Positions 1 through 6,646 of a stretch of DNA of 11,551 nt are shown one piece after another. A program made the translations under genes and the position numbers. The stretch is from contig JALOAP010000053.1 in NCBI GenBank assembly GCA_023228745.1, positions 1 to 11,551 on the forward strand. Direction: 5' to 3'. Below the pieces are notes generated by a model. That model was not told where the DNA came from and did not search any database. It saw only the letters and a list, made by a program, of their open reading frames with translations. The first letter of the stretch is position 1; every line of letters starts with the position of its first letter. The DNA comes from Dehalococcoidia bacterium. Its GTDB lineage: Bacteria; Chloroflexota; Dehalococcoidia; Tepidiformales; Tepidiformaceae.

Positions 1-114
1 CGTACCCCGGAGCCGGTCGTGCCGAAATGGGACCGGGTGCCGGGGCTTGGCCAGCGCATCGGGACGTACGTCGGGCGGCGCGCGATCTTCCACGTTTCGC
101 GCCCACGCGATTAA
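1..114 (+). CDS. C-terminal end of an unidentified protein (partial)
   Basis: Frame 1 is open from the window edge to a TAA at 112-114 and encodes 37 residues, beginning RTPEPVVPKWDRVPGLG and ending in SRPRD. Codon third positions are mostly G or C, as in the clear genes here, which supports real coding rather than chance. The tail is basic and carries a short YVGRRAIFHV segment. I recognise no family from so short a piece. The next gene on the same strand begins about 100 bp later. Confidence 0.55.
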   Translation, partial: RTPEPVVPKWDRVPGLGQRIGTYVGRRAIFHVSRPRD

Positions 115-155
115 CTCGGGCGATCAATTTACAGGCCTTTTACAACGCCCCTCTG

Positions 156-183
156 TTGCCGCGCGTTTCTACCTCCGTATGTG
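156..183 (+). promoter_or_regulatory. Candidate promoter of the GGDEF-like gene
   Basis: TTGCCG at 156-161 and TATGTG at 178-183 are separated by 16 bp, a plausible sigma-70-type pair. Transcription would start near 190, just ahead of the ribosome binding site at 197-202. Both hexamers are imperfect and the call rests on spacing alone. Confidence 0.25.
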
Positions 184-196
184 AATGCGAGAACGC

Positions 197-202
197 GAGG
201 AG
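197..202 (+). promoter_or_regulatory. Shine-Dalgarno site deciding the start of the GGDEF-like gene
   Basis: GAGGAG ends 9 nt before an in-frame GTG at 212. The upstream in-frame ATG at 185 lies ahead of this site and has no purine-rich sequence of its own. The ATG at 218 would be 15 nt away, which is too far. GTG 212 is therefore preferred. Confidence 0.6.
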
Positions 203-211
203 TCTCTACGG

Positions 212-997
212 GTGAACATGCCACCGGCCCTCAACGCCCTGCTTGCCCCCGCTGCGCTCGATGGCGCGATGGGCTCGGTCGAGACACCGATGATTCTGCG
301 CATCTTGCGGCCAGCGACGTTTGCGCTCTGGTTCATCATCTTCTGCGCACAGGCGATAACCGTGGCCTCGGGCGAAGAGGCGCACTGGCTGGTGCTCGGT
401 CTCTCCACGGCACTGTTCATCGGTGTGCATGTGCAGTTCTGGTACGAAGAGTCGGAGCAGGGGCGGCGCGTCCACCATGCACTCGAGCGGATGCGTGGCC
501 GGATGTACGAAGACGATGCGACAGGCCTGCCGAACAGCCGGCACTTCGTGTTCGAACTGCGCCGCCAGATGATGCGCTCGGTGCGGAACGGACGTGGCTT
601 CTCGCTGGTGCTGACCGACCTGAGCGGCTTCAAGCGAAACGCGAAGGTAGAGGAGACACTCCTGCCGCAGATCGGCAAGGCGCTGCGCATGGCCTCCAGC
701 GATGGCGACTTCCTGGCCCACCTCGAAGGGCCGGTGTTCGCCGCGATTGTGGTGGAAGACCACGACCGTAGCACCGGCGACAAGGCGGAGGCGTTCCTCA
801 TCGCGATCGGCTCCACAATCCCGCTCGAAGATGCGGCGACGGTGCAGCCGGTGGTGGCGCTGACCGGGTACGAAGGGGAACTGGAGGTGCGCGACTTCCT
901 CCGCCGTGCCCAGCGCGACCTGGTCGCGTCGCGGGCCCGCGGGAATGTGTCTCGCCCCGCCCCCCGCGCGCCGGAACCGCGGCCGCAGGCGGCGTAG
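212..997 (+). CDS. Membrane protein with a degenerate GGDEF (diguanylate cyclase-like) domain
   Basis: The product is 261 aa. Two hydrophobic helices at about residues 30-51 and 58-77 anchor it in the membrane, followed by a polar helical linker. A GGDEF-fold domain covers about 100-241. Its opening DDATGLPNSRHF (101-112) matches the family's D-x-LTGLPNRRxF signature, and DLSGFK (136-141) matches the metal-binding DxDxFK strand but with the second Asp replaced by Ser. At the active-site turn, LEGPVF (171-176) stands where R-x-GGDEF should be. Cyclase activity is therefore unlikely. A role as a c-di-GMP or nucleotide sensor, or a purely structural one, is inference. The last 20 residues are Pro/Arg-rich and probably disordered. 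The gene ends in TAG, 17 bp before a heptamer repeat. The domain family is fairly secure; the function is not. Confidence 0.75.
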   Translation: MNMPPALNALLAPAALDGAMGSVETPMILRILRPATFALWFIIFCAQAITVASGEEAHWLVLGLSTALFIGVHVQFWYEESEQGRRVHHALERMRGRMYEDDATGLPNSRHFVFELRRQMMRSVRNGRGFSLVLTDLSGFKRNAKVEETLLPQIGKALRMASSDGDFLAHLEGPVFAAIVVEDHDRSTGDKAEAFLIAIGSTIPLEDAATVQPVVALTGYEGELEVRDFLRRAQRDLVASRARGNVSRPAPRAPEPRPQAA

Positions 998-1014
998 GGG
1001 GCGCCTGCGGCGCA

Positions 1015-1060
1015 GTGCCCGGTGCCCGGTGCCCGGTGCCCGGTGCCCGGTGCCCGGTGC
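1015..1060 (+). repeat. Tandem heptamer array (GTGCCCG) x6 plus GTGC
   Basis: Six perfect GTGCCCG units run from 1015 to 1056, followed by a partial GTGC. The array starts 17 bp after the stop codon of the GGDEF-like gene. The minus strand reads GGG-CACC-GGG six times, which fits the classical G-quadruplex pattern of G3 runs with 4-nt loops. The same unit recurs at 11452-11469, behind the tRNA-Sec. Confidence 0.95.
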
Positions 1061-1109
1061 GTCATGCCCCTGCCGGGTTGGGAAGAGCTCTAAAGATTTG
1101 AGAGTTCAT

Positions 1110-1139
1110 GTAGTGGCGGAGGAACGGCGGGGCCACTAC
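1110..1139 (+). other. Inverted repeat in the spacer before metH
   Basis: GTAGTGGC at 1110-1117 is the exact reverse complement of GCCACTAC at 1132-1139, giving an 8-bp stem with a 14-nt loop. There is no T tract after it, so it is a poor intrinsic terminator. It lies just upstream of a TATAAC hexamer at 1150-1155, so it could be an operator or the end of the upstream transcript. Confidence 0.5.
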
Positions 1140-1149
1140 TCGAACGAGC

Positions 1150-1155
1150 TATAAC
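1150..1155 (+). promoter_or_regulatory. Candidate -10 element for metH
   Basis: TATAAC is a good -10 hexamer in a GC-rich spacer. Transcription from about 1162 would give a metH leader of roughly 108 nt that includes the hairpins at 1182-1217. No convincing -35 element is visible 16-18 bp upstream. A shorter or leaderless transcript starting near 1266 is the alternative, because no Shine-Dalgarno sequence precedes the metH ATG. Confidence 0.3.
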
Positions 1156-1181
1156 AAACGTTAGAGTCGGTGTGGGCCGCG

Positions 1182-1217
1182 GGTTGAGTGTGAGGGCTCA
1201 ACCGTGCCAGCGAGCCC
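1182..1217 (+). promoter_or_regulatory. Two mutually exclusive hairpins in the metH leader
   Basis: Hairpin A pairs GGTTGAG (1182-1188) with CTCAACC (1197-1203) around an 8-nt loop. Hairpin B pairs GGGCTC (1194-1199) with GAGCCC (1212-1217) around a 12-nt loop. Both need bases 1197-1199, so only one can form at a time, as in attenuators and riboswitch expression platforms. I could not match the leader to the cobalamin, SAM or SAH riboswitch consensus. A metH leader is a natural place for such control, but the assignment is inference. Confidence 0.35.
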
Positions 1218-1269
1218 CCAACCTCCGCTCCACCCCGTTCCCACATAACGTAGTACGCTGGTACTCCCT

Positions 1270-4200
1270 ATGTACCGTCCCATCGACCACCCCTTTATCC
1301 AGCGCCTTCGCGAGCGCGTCCTCTTCGCTGCCGGGCCCATCGGCTCCAGCCTGTTGGCACTGAAACCGGCGCCGGATTACGGCGACAAGGACGGCTGCAG
1401 CGAATACCTTGTGCTCTCCGATCCGGAGGCGCTGGCGAAGATCCAGCGCGACCTCTATGCGGCGGGTGCGGACGCGGTCGACAGCGCCACCTTCGGCGCG
1501 AACGAGGTGGTCTTCGCGGAGTACGACCTGGTGCCGCGGGTGCGCGAAATCAACCGCATCGCCGCACAGCAGCTCAACGCCATCCGCGACGAGTTCAGCA
1601 CGCCGGAATGGCCGCGCTACAGCTTCGGCACGATGGGGCCGGGGACGAAGCTGCCGTCGCTCGGCCACATCACCTGGGACGAGCTGCTGCACAGCTACCA
1701 GGAGCAGGCGCGCGGCCTCATTGAAGGCGGCATCGATGTCCTGAAGGTGGAGACCTGCCAGGACCTGCTCCAGACGAAGGCTGCGTTGGCTGCGATCAGC
1801 GACGTCTTCGCCGAAAAGAACGTGCGCCTCCCGGTCATCGCCAGCGTGACCATCGAGACGGTGGGGACCATGCTCATCGGCTCCGACATCGCCTGCGCAC
1901 TGACGACGCTCGAGGCGCTCGACGTGGTGGACATCATCGGCATCAACTGCGCGACCGGGCCGGAGCAGATGGTGGAGCACGTGCGCCATCTCGCGGAGAA
2001 TTCGCGGCGGCCGGTGTTCGTGGCGCCGAATGCGGGTCTGCCGGAGCTGGTGAACGGCGAAGCCTGCTACCGGCTCACGCCGGAGGAGTTCGCGCGCTAC
2101 CAGAAGATCTTCGTCGACGAGTTCGGCACGAACATTGCGGGTGGCTGCTGCGGCACGACCCCGGCGCACTTCGAGGCCGCGATCGAGGCGATCGGCCACC
2201 GGGCACCGAAGCAGCGCGAATCCGCCAGGGTGTTTTTCGGCGCCGAGCCTGCCGGTCCCGGCGCCTCGTACGAGGCGGCGGTGTCGTCGCTCTACACCTC
2301 CGTGCCGATCGAGCAGGATCTCTCGTTCCTCGTCATCGGCGAGCGGATGAACGCCACTGGCTCGCGCGCCTTCCGCGACCTGTTGCTGGCGGGCGACCTC
2401 GAAGGGATGGTCCAGCTCGCGAAGGAGCAGACGGCCGAGGGCGCGCACGTGCTCGATGTGATGGTCGACTACGTGGGCCGCGATGGCGCGCCCGACATGG
2501 AGCGGCTGGTGGAGGCGGTTCGCACGCAGTCGACGTTGCCGCTGGTGTTCGACTCCACGGAAGTCCCGGTGATCGAGACGGCGCTGAAGCTCTACGGCGG
2601 CAAGGCGATCGTGAACTCGATCAACCTCGAGGATGGCGAGCGGAAGATTTCGCGGCTGATGCCGCTCATCCGGCGGCACGGCGCAGCCGCGATCGCGCTG
2701 GTGATCGACGAAGAGGGCCAGGCGCGGACGACGGAATGGAAGCTGCGCGTGGCGCGGCGGATCTACGATTTCGCCGTGAACAAGCACGGCCTGGAGCCGG
2801 GCGACCTGCTGTTCGACATGCTCACCTTCCCGCTGAGCTCCGGCCAGGAGGACCTGCGCGGCGACGCGATGGCCACGCTGAACGCGATCAAGCAGGTGAA
2901 GGAAGAGTTCCCGGGTGTGCACACGGTGCTCGGCGTTTCGAACGTGTCGTTCGGGCTGAAGCCGGCGGCGCGGCGCGTGCTGAACTCGGTGTTCCTGCAC
3001 GAAGCCGTGGAGCACGGCCTGGATGCGGCGATTGTGAACGCGCGCCAGATCCTCCCCCTGAACCGCATCCCCGAGGAGCAGCTCGAAACGGCCCGCGACC
3101 TCATCTACGACCGTCGCCGCCCGGCCGACGAAAACGGCGAGGGCGGTTATGACCCGCTCACACACTTCATCGAGCTCTTCGAGAACGTGAAGATGGAGAA
3201 GGCGGAGAAGGTCGACCGTTCGCATCTGCCCGTCGAGGAGCGCCTGAAGCAGCGCATCATCGATGGCGACCGGCGCGATATCGAGGTCGAGCTGGACGAA
3301 GCGCTCGGGCGCATGGACGCGCTCACCATCATCAACGAGCACCTGCTGGACGGGATGCGCGTGGTTGGCGAGCTCTTCGGCGCGGGCAAGATGCAGCTCC
3401 CGTGCGTGCTGCAGTCGGCCGAGACGATGAAGACCGCGGTCGCGCACCTCGAGCCACACATGGAGAAGGTCGAAGGTGGGGGCAAGGGGAAGATCGTGCT
3501 CGCGACCGTGCGTGGCGATGTGCACGACATCGGCAAGAACCTGGTCGACATCATCCTTTCGAACAACGGCTACACGACCTACAACCTCGGCATCAAGCAG
3601 CCGATCGCGAACGTGATCGAGAAGGCGGAGGAGGTCGGAGCTGACGCGATCGGTCTCTCGGGGCTGCTTGTGAAGAGCACGGTCGTCATGCGCGAAGACC
3701 TGGAGGAGCTGAACACACGGGAGCTCTTCCACTATCCCGTACTGCTCGGCGGGGCGGCGCTCACGCGGCGCTACGTGGAGCACGACCTGCGTGACATCTA
3801 TCGTGGCAACGTCTTCTACTGCCAGGACGCATTCGAAGGGCTGGCCACGCTCGACCGGGTGATGGCGGCTGTGCGCGCCGGCGAAGAGGTGACGATGCCC
3901 GAGCCGAAGCGGCCACGCGTCACGGCCGGCGGCGAGGACACCGGCTACGACGCCGTGAACGTGGCCGAGACGTCTGCCTCCGACCGCGACTACACGGTCT
4001 CGGAAATTCGCTCCGGCCCCCAGCCAGAAGTGCCGAAGCCGCCGTTCTGGGGTTCGCGCGTGGTCCGTGGCATCCCGCTGCGTGACATCTACCCGTACAT
4101 CAACGAGGTCGCGCTCTTCCGCGGGCAGTGGCAGTACCAGAAGGGGAAGCGGAGCGACGCGGAGTACAGCGCGTTCGTCGAATCCGAGGTGCTGCCGGTG

Positions 4201-4878
4201 TTCCGGCGGCTGCAGGAGCTCGCAATCTCCGAGCAACTACTCGTCCCGCAGGTGGTCTATGGCTACTTCCCCGCGCAGGCTGACGGCAACGACCTGCTCG
4301 TCTGGCCCGCCTTCGTCGATGGCAAGGTGGTGGGCGAACCGGTGCGGTTCGAATTCCCGCGGCAGCCGACTGGGCGGCGGCTCTGCATCGCCGATTTCTT
4401 CCGCGCGAAGGGCGGCCCGCCCGGTGTCGAAGCCCACTACGGCGTCGAATCGCCGGATGGCCCGTACGATGTCGTTGCGTTCACGCTGGTGACGATGGGT
4501 CCGAAGGCGACGGAGTACGCGCAGAAGCTCTTCAAGGACAACGAATACCGCGACTACCTGCACTTCCATGGCTTCTCTGTGGAGAGCGCGGAGGCGCTGG
4601 CGGAGATGTGGCACAAGCGCGTGCGCGACGAGCTTGGCTTCGGGCACGAAGACGCGAAGACGATGCGCGAACTCTTCGCGCAGGGTTACCGCGGCAGCCG
4701 CTACTCGTTCGGGTACCCGGCCTGCCCGGACCTCGAGCAGCAGGTGGGCATCGCGCAGCTGCTCGACCCGTTGCGCATCGGCGTCGCACTGGGCGAGACG
4801 TTCCAGTGGCACCCGGAGCAGTCGACGTCGGCACTGGTTTCGCACCACCCGGCCGCGCGCTACTTCGTGATTCGGTAG
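1270..4878 (+). CDS. metH: Cobalamin-dependent methionine synthase, full length
   Basis: MetH moves a methyl group from 5-methyltetrahydrofolate to homocysteine through methylcobalamin, giving methionine and tetrahydrofolate in the cytosol. At 1202 aa it has all four modules of the classical enzyme. The homocysteine domain (about 1-320) carries the zinc cysteines C227 (in GINCATGP) and C293/C294 (in GGCCGTTP). The pterin domain starts near F353 (FLVIGERMN). The helical cap spans about 650-740, and the B12 domain about 745-880 carries D750-V-H752-D-I-G755, with H752 the lower cobalt ligand. The reactivation domain (about 925-1195) shows FRGQWQY and the AdoMet-site signature R1141-GSR-YSFGYPACPD. 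No key residue is missing. The ATG has no Shine-Dalgarno sequence. The stop codon TAG (4876-4878) lies inside a GGTAGCC heptamer repeat. The gene converges on the dehydrogenase at 5080-5952. Confidence 0.98.
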   Translation: MYRPIDHPFIQRLRERVLFAAGPIGSSLLALKPAPDYGDKDGCSEYLVLSDPEALAKIQRDLYAAGADAVDSATFGANEVVFAEYDLVPRVREINRIAAQQLNAIRDEFSTPEWPRYSFGTMGPGTKLPSLGHITWDELLHSYQEQARGLIEGGIDVLKVETCQDLLQTKAALAAISDVFAEKNVRLPVIASVTIETVGTMLIGSDIACALTTLEALDVVDIIGINCATGPEQMVEHVRHLAENSRRPVFVAPNAGLPELVNGEACYRLTPEEFARYQKIFVDEFGTNIAGGCCGTTPAHFEAAIEAIGHRAPKQRESARVFFGAEPAGPGASYEAAVSSLYTSVPIEQDLSFLVIGERMNATGSRAFRDLLLAGDLEGMVQLAKEQTAEGAHVLDVMVDYVGRDGAPDMERLVEAVRTQSTLPLVFDSTEVPVIETALKLYGGKAIVNSINLEDGERKISRLMPLIRRHGAAAIALVIDEEGQARTTEWKLRVARRIYDFAVNKHGLEPGDLLFDMLTFPLSSGQEDLRGDAMATLNAIKQVKEEFPGVHTVLGVSNVSFGLKPAARRVLNSVFLHEAVEHGLDAAIVNARQILPLNRIPEEQLETARDLIYDRRRPADENGEGGYDPLTHFIELFENVKMEKAEKVDRSHLPVEERLKQRIIDGDRRDIEVELDEALGRMDALTIINEHLLDGMRVVGELFGAGKMQLPCVLQSAETMKTAVAHLEPHMEKVEGGGKGKIVLATVRGDVHDIGKNLVDIILSNNGYTTYNLGIKQPIANVIEKAEEVGADAIGLSGLLVKSTVVMREDLEELNTRELFHYPVLLGGAALTRRYVEHDLRDIYRGNVFYCQDAFEGLATLDRVMAAVRAGEEVTMPEPKRPRVTAGGEDTGYDAVNVAETSASDRDYTVSEIRSGPQPEVPKPPFWGSRVVRGIPLRDIYPYINEVALFRGQWQYQKGKRSDAEYSAFVESEVLPVFRRLQELAISEQLLVPQVVYGYFPAQADGNDLLVWPAFVDGKVVGEPVRFEFPRQPTGRRLCIADFFRAKGGPPGVEAHYGVESPDGPYDVVAFTLVTMGPKATEYAQKLFKDNEYRDYLHFHGFSVESAEALAEMWHKRVRDELGFGHEDAKTMRELFAQGYRGSRYSFGYPACPDLEQQVGIAQLLDPLRIGVALGETFQWHPEQSTSALVSHHPAARYFVIR

Positions 4879-4894
4879 CCGGTAGCCGGTAGCC
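4874..4894 (+). repeat. Tandem heptamer array (GGTAGCC) x3 containing the metH stop codon
   Basis: Three perfect GGTAGCC units cover 4874-4894. The first unit includes the TAG that ends metH, so the repeat directly sets the end of that protein. The identical array is at 5999-6019, upstream of the converging dehydrogenase gene. Confidence 0.95.
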
Positions 4895-4911
4895 GCGGCC
4901 CTCGTGGCCGC
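4895..4911. terminator. Hairpin after metH, possible terminator
   Basis: GCGGCC (4895-4900) pairs with GGCCGC (4906-4911) around a 5-nt loop, 16 nt past the metH stop codon. There is no T run, so termination would depend on another factor or on the hairpin itself. Confidence 0.35.
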
Positions 4912-5052
4912 TCCGAGCGGGTAGGTAGTCGCACCATCGGCAACGCAGTCCCGCTGGCCGCGAGCCGCGCGCGCAGCAAGCGGCGGGCGCGTGGGGAAGG
5001 CGAGCACGCTCTCGCTCGCGGCGAAATTTTGCCGTTGATGTGCCCGCGCACC

Positions 5053-5084
5053 GGGTCCCGGGGCAGCAGGGGGCCTCGACTACC
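5053..5084 (+). repeat. 32-nt dispersed repeat, copy 1
   Basis: The sequence begins GGGTCCCGGGGC and ends GGGCCTCGACTACC. It matches the reverse complement of 11497-11528 at 29 of 32 positions. On the minus strand it provides the TAG stop codon (5082-5080) of the dehydrogenase. Confidence 0.8.
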
Positions 5085-5952
5085 CACTACTGGTCGGGAG
5101 GATGCGCTGGCCGAGGGGGCCGACGGCGGCGGCTTGCATCGCGAACAGGTCGTCGTCGTAGGCGGCGGCGCCGTTCGAAGACGAAAGGCCGCCGTCGACG
5201 GCGATTGTCTGACCCGTGACGAAGTTCGAGGCGTCGCTGGCGAGGAAAAGCAACGGCCCGACGAGGTCCGCTGGTTCGCCGACGTGGCAGGTTGGAATCT
5301 GGGTCGCGAAGCGCTGGAGGAACTCGGGGACGGCGAACCAGCCGGCGGTCATCTCGCTCGGGAACCAGCCTGGCGCGATCGCGTTCACGCGGACGCCGCG
5401 GTCGGCCCAACTCAGGGCGAGCGCGCGCGTGAGGTTGATGACGCCGGCTTTCGACGACTGGTAACCGACGGGCGCGTTCTGTGTGCCGGCCATGCCCATG
5501 ATCGAGGCGATGTTGATGATCGAGCCGCCGCGGCCATCGGCGAGCTGGCGGCGTGCCAGGGCGCGGCAGCAGGAAAATGTGCCTACGAGGTTCGTGGTGA
5601 CGGACTGCAGGAAGAGTTCGTCGGGCACGTTTTCGGGCATCACGCCCGCGTCAGCGGAGACGCCGGCGTTGTTCACGAGGATGTCGACGCGGCCGAAGGT
5701 ATTCCACGCGGCATCGACCATCTCGTCCACCTGCTGTGAATCGCAGACGTCGCAATACAGGGCGAGGACTTTCGCGCCGTTGGCTTCGAGGCGGCTGGCG
5801 AGCTCATCGAGGTTTGCTTTGCGGCGGGCAGCGATGATGACGTTCGCCCCGGCGTTCGCCAGTCCTTCGGCCATGACGACACCAAGACCAGACGACGCGC
5901 CGGTGACGATGGCCGTCTTTCCCTCGATCGAAAATAAGGATCTGTCATCCAC
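5080..5952 (-). CDS. Short-chain dehydrogenase/reductase (FabG/gluconate dehydrogenase-like)
   Basis: A classical SDR of 290 aa from the GTG start at 5952. It is a cytosolic NAD(P)-dependent oxidoreductase whose substrate cannot be read from the sequence. The Rossmann motif TGASSGLG is at residues 17-24, and the Arg pair after strand 2 (43-44) favours NADP(H). NNAG is at 94-97. The catalytic residues are S150, Y164 and K168 (YQSSK), and the VDGG turn is at 252-255. A 35-residue tail after VDGG is longer than usual for FabG-like enzymes. GTG 5952 is chosen because AAGGGGA lies 6 nt upstream; a TTG at 5970 is in frame but has no such site. A good -10 hexamer (TATACT) is upstream. The gene converges on metH, and its stop codon is part of a dispersed repeat. 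Confidence 0.93.
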   Translation of the reverse strand: MDDRSLFSIEGKTAIVTGASSGLGVVMAEGLANAGANVIIAARRKANLDELASRLEANGAKVLALYCDVCDSQQVDEMVDAAWNTFGRVDILVNNAGVSADAGVMPENVPDELFLQSVTTNLVGTFSCCRALARRQLADGRGGSIINIASIMGMAGTQNAPVGYQSSKAGVINLTRALALSWADRGVRVNAIAPGWFPSEMTAGWFAVPEFLQRFATQIPTCHVGEPADLVGPLLFLASDASNFVTGQTIAVDGGLSSSNGAAAYDDDLFAMQAAAVGPLGQRILPTSSG

Positions 5953-5983
5953 GGAACTTCCCCTTCCCAAGCGGATGCGCGGG

Positions 5984-5989
5984 AGTATA
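5984..5989 (-). promoter_or_regulatory. -10 promoter element of the dehydrogenase gene
   Basis: Read on the minus strand this is TATACT, a near-consensus -10, 31 bp before the GTG start at 5952. Transcription would begin around 5977, ahead of the Shine-Dalgarno site. The -35 position falls inside the GGTAGCC heptamer array (5999-6019) and does not resemble TTGACA. Confidence 0.5.
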
Positions 5990-5998
5990 CGCCTTGCC

Positions 5999-6019
5999 GG
6001 TAGCCGGTAGCCGGTAGCC
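5999..6019 (+). repeat. Tandem heptamer array (GGTAGCC) x3, second locus
   Basis: Three perfect GGTAGCC units, identical to the array at 4874-4894, with a partial GCC before them and GGT after. The array lies 10 bp upstream of the TATACT promoter element of the minus-strand dehydrogenase and about 95 bp before the start of the plus-strand reductase gene. Confidence 0.95.
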
Positions 6020-6113
6020 GGTGGGGGAGCGCGCCGTGCGTGGTGCCCTGTGCCCCCGTGCCGGGCGCGCCGTCGTTGCGGTGGTGATGCATACTACGCG
6101 GGGGGTGTGCTCT

Positions 6114-6623
6114 ATGCGAAAAGCGATGTTGCTGGTGGTGCTGGCCCTCGCGACCACAATCCTGGCCCTCGCGATGGCGCCGAATTCAGTGTTCTATCGC
6201 GACCGGCGCCCGACGCGTCTCGGGCGGCTGGTCATCCGGACACAGGCGGTCTGGTCGGGGCTGGGCCTGCCGCCGCGCTTCCAGGTGGCACTCGAAGTGC
6301 CGCGACGGAGCGGGGCCGGTGTGCAGTCGATCCCGATGGTGGTGGCGAACGTGGACGGCGAGCGCTACTTCGTGTCCATGCTTGGCGAACGGTCCGACTG
6401 GGTGCGAAACGTGCGCGCGGCGAACGGGATGGCGGTGATTCGTAGCGGTGGCCGTACGCCAGTCGTGCTCGAAGAAGTGCCGGTGGAGGAGCGCGCTCCG
6501 GTGCTCAAGGCCTACGTGAAGCGCGCGTTTGGGGCGCGTCCGCACTTCGTCCCCGGGCCGGACTCACCGCTGGCCGAGTTCGAGGCGGTCGCGGGGGAGT
6601 ATCCGGTGTTCCGGGTGAGGTAG
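6114..6623 (+). CDS. Deazaflavin (F420)-dependent nitroreductase-family protein, membrane anchored
   Basis: The product is 169 aa. Residues about 4-22 form a hydrophobic helix after Met-Arg-Lys, acting as signal peptide or membrane anchor. The rest matches the DUF385/Ddn-like split-barrel family: a basic segment (VPRRSGAGVQ, 62-71), strands SIPMVVANVDGERYFVSML (72-90), the WVRNVRAANGMAVIR stretch (97-110) that resembles the family's 'W-x-x-NL-x-A-x-P' region, and a closing strand PVFRVR. Members of this family bind reduced F420 or heme and reduce quinones or other small molecules; the substrate here is unknown. I chose ATG 6114 because a GGGGGG tract lies about 9 nt upstream and the hydrophobic segment follows at once. 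In-frame ATGs at 6087 and 6021 would add an unlikely N-terminus. It converges on the HicB-like gene 23 bp downstream. Confidence 0.75.
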   Translation: MRKAMLLVVLALATTILALAMAPNSVFYRDRRPTRLGRLVIRTQAVWSGLGLPPRFQVALEVPRRSGAGVQSIPMVVANVDGERYFVSMLGERSDWVRNVRAANGMAVIRSGGRTPVVLEEVPVEERAPVLKAYVKRAFGARPHFVPGPDSPLAEFEAVAGEYPVFRVR

Positions 6624-6646
6624 GTGTGGGGGGTGCCCGGTACCAG

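Larger units (their letters stand above)
4888..5084. other. Inverted-repeat-bounded spacer between convergent genes (possible MITE-like element)
   Basis: The left end, GGTAGCCGCGGCCC (4888-4901), matches the reverse complement of the right end (5071-5084) at 12 of 14 bases. The interval of about 197 bp has no convincing ORF. It includes a CGGCGAAATTTTGCCG near-palindrome around 5018-5033. The right end belongs to the 32-nt repeat that recurs at 11497-11528. No flanking target duplication is evident, so a mobile origin is only a possibility. Confidence 0.3.

Noticed and set aside
1015..1060. CRISPR-like array
   Set aside because: The units are 7 bp and directly contiguous, with no spacers, and no cas genes are nearby.
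169..1065. 298-codon minus-strand frame with HRAPGTG repeats
   Set aside because: The repeats are just the antisense reading of the GTGCCCG array, and the rest is antisense to the GGDEF-like gene.
998..1269. Cobalamin, SAM or SAH riboswitch before metH
   Set aside because: I looked for the B12 box, the SAM-I core and the SAH consensus by eye and found none. The hairpins present do not fit those folds.
1198..4236. 1012-codon open frame on the minus strand opposite metH
   Set aside because: It is the antisense shadow of a strongly recognised GC-rich gene. Its translation is rich in Arg, His, Leu and Val without any domain motif.
4895..4911. Classical rho-independent terminator after metH
   Set aside because: The hairpin is real but no T tract follows, so it is kept only as a low-confidence terminator. 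No spacer in this window shows a hairpin with a T run.
5029..5739. 236-codon plus-strand frame opposite the dehydrogenase
   Set aside because: It is antisense to an SDR with an intact catalytic Ser-Tyr-Lys set and cofactor motifs; no protein features of its own.
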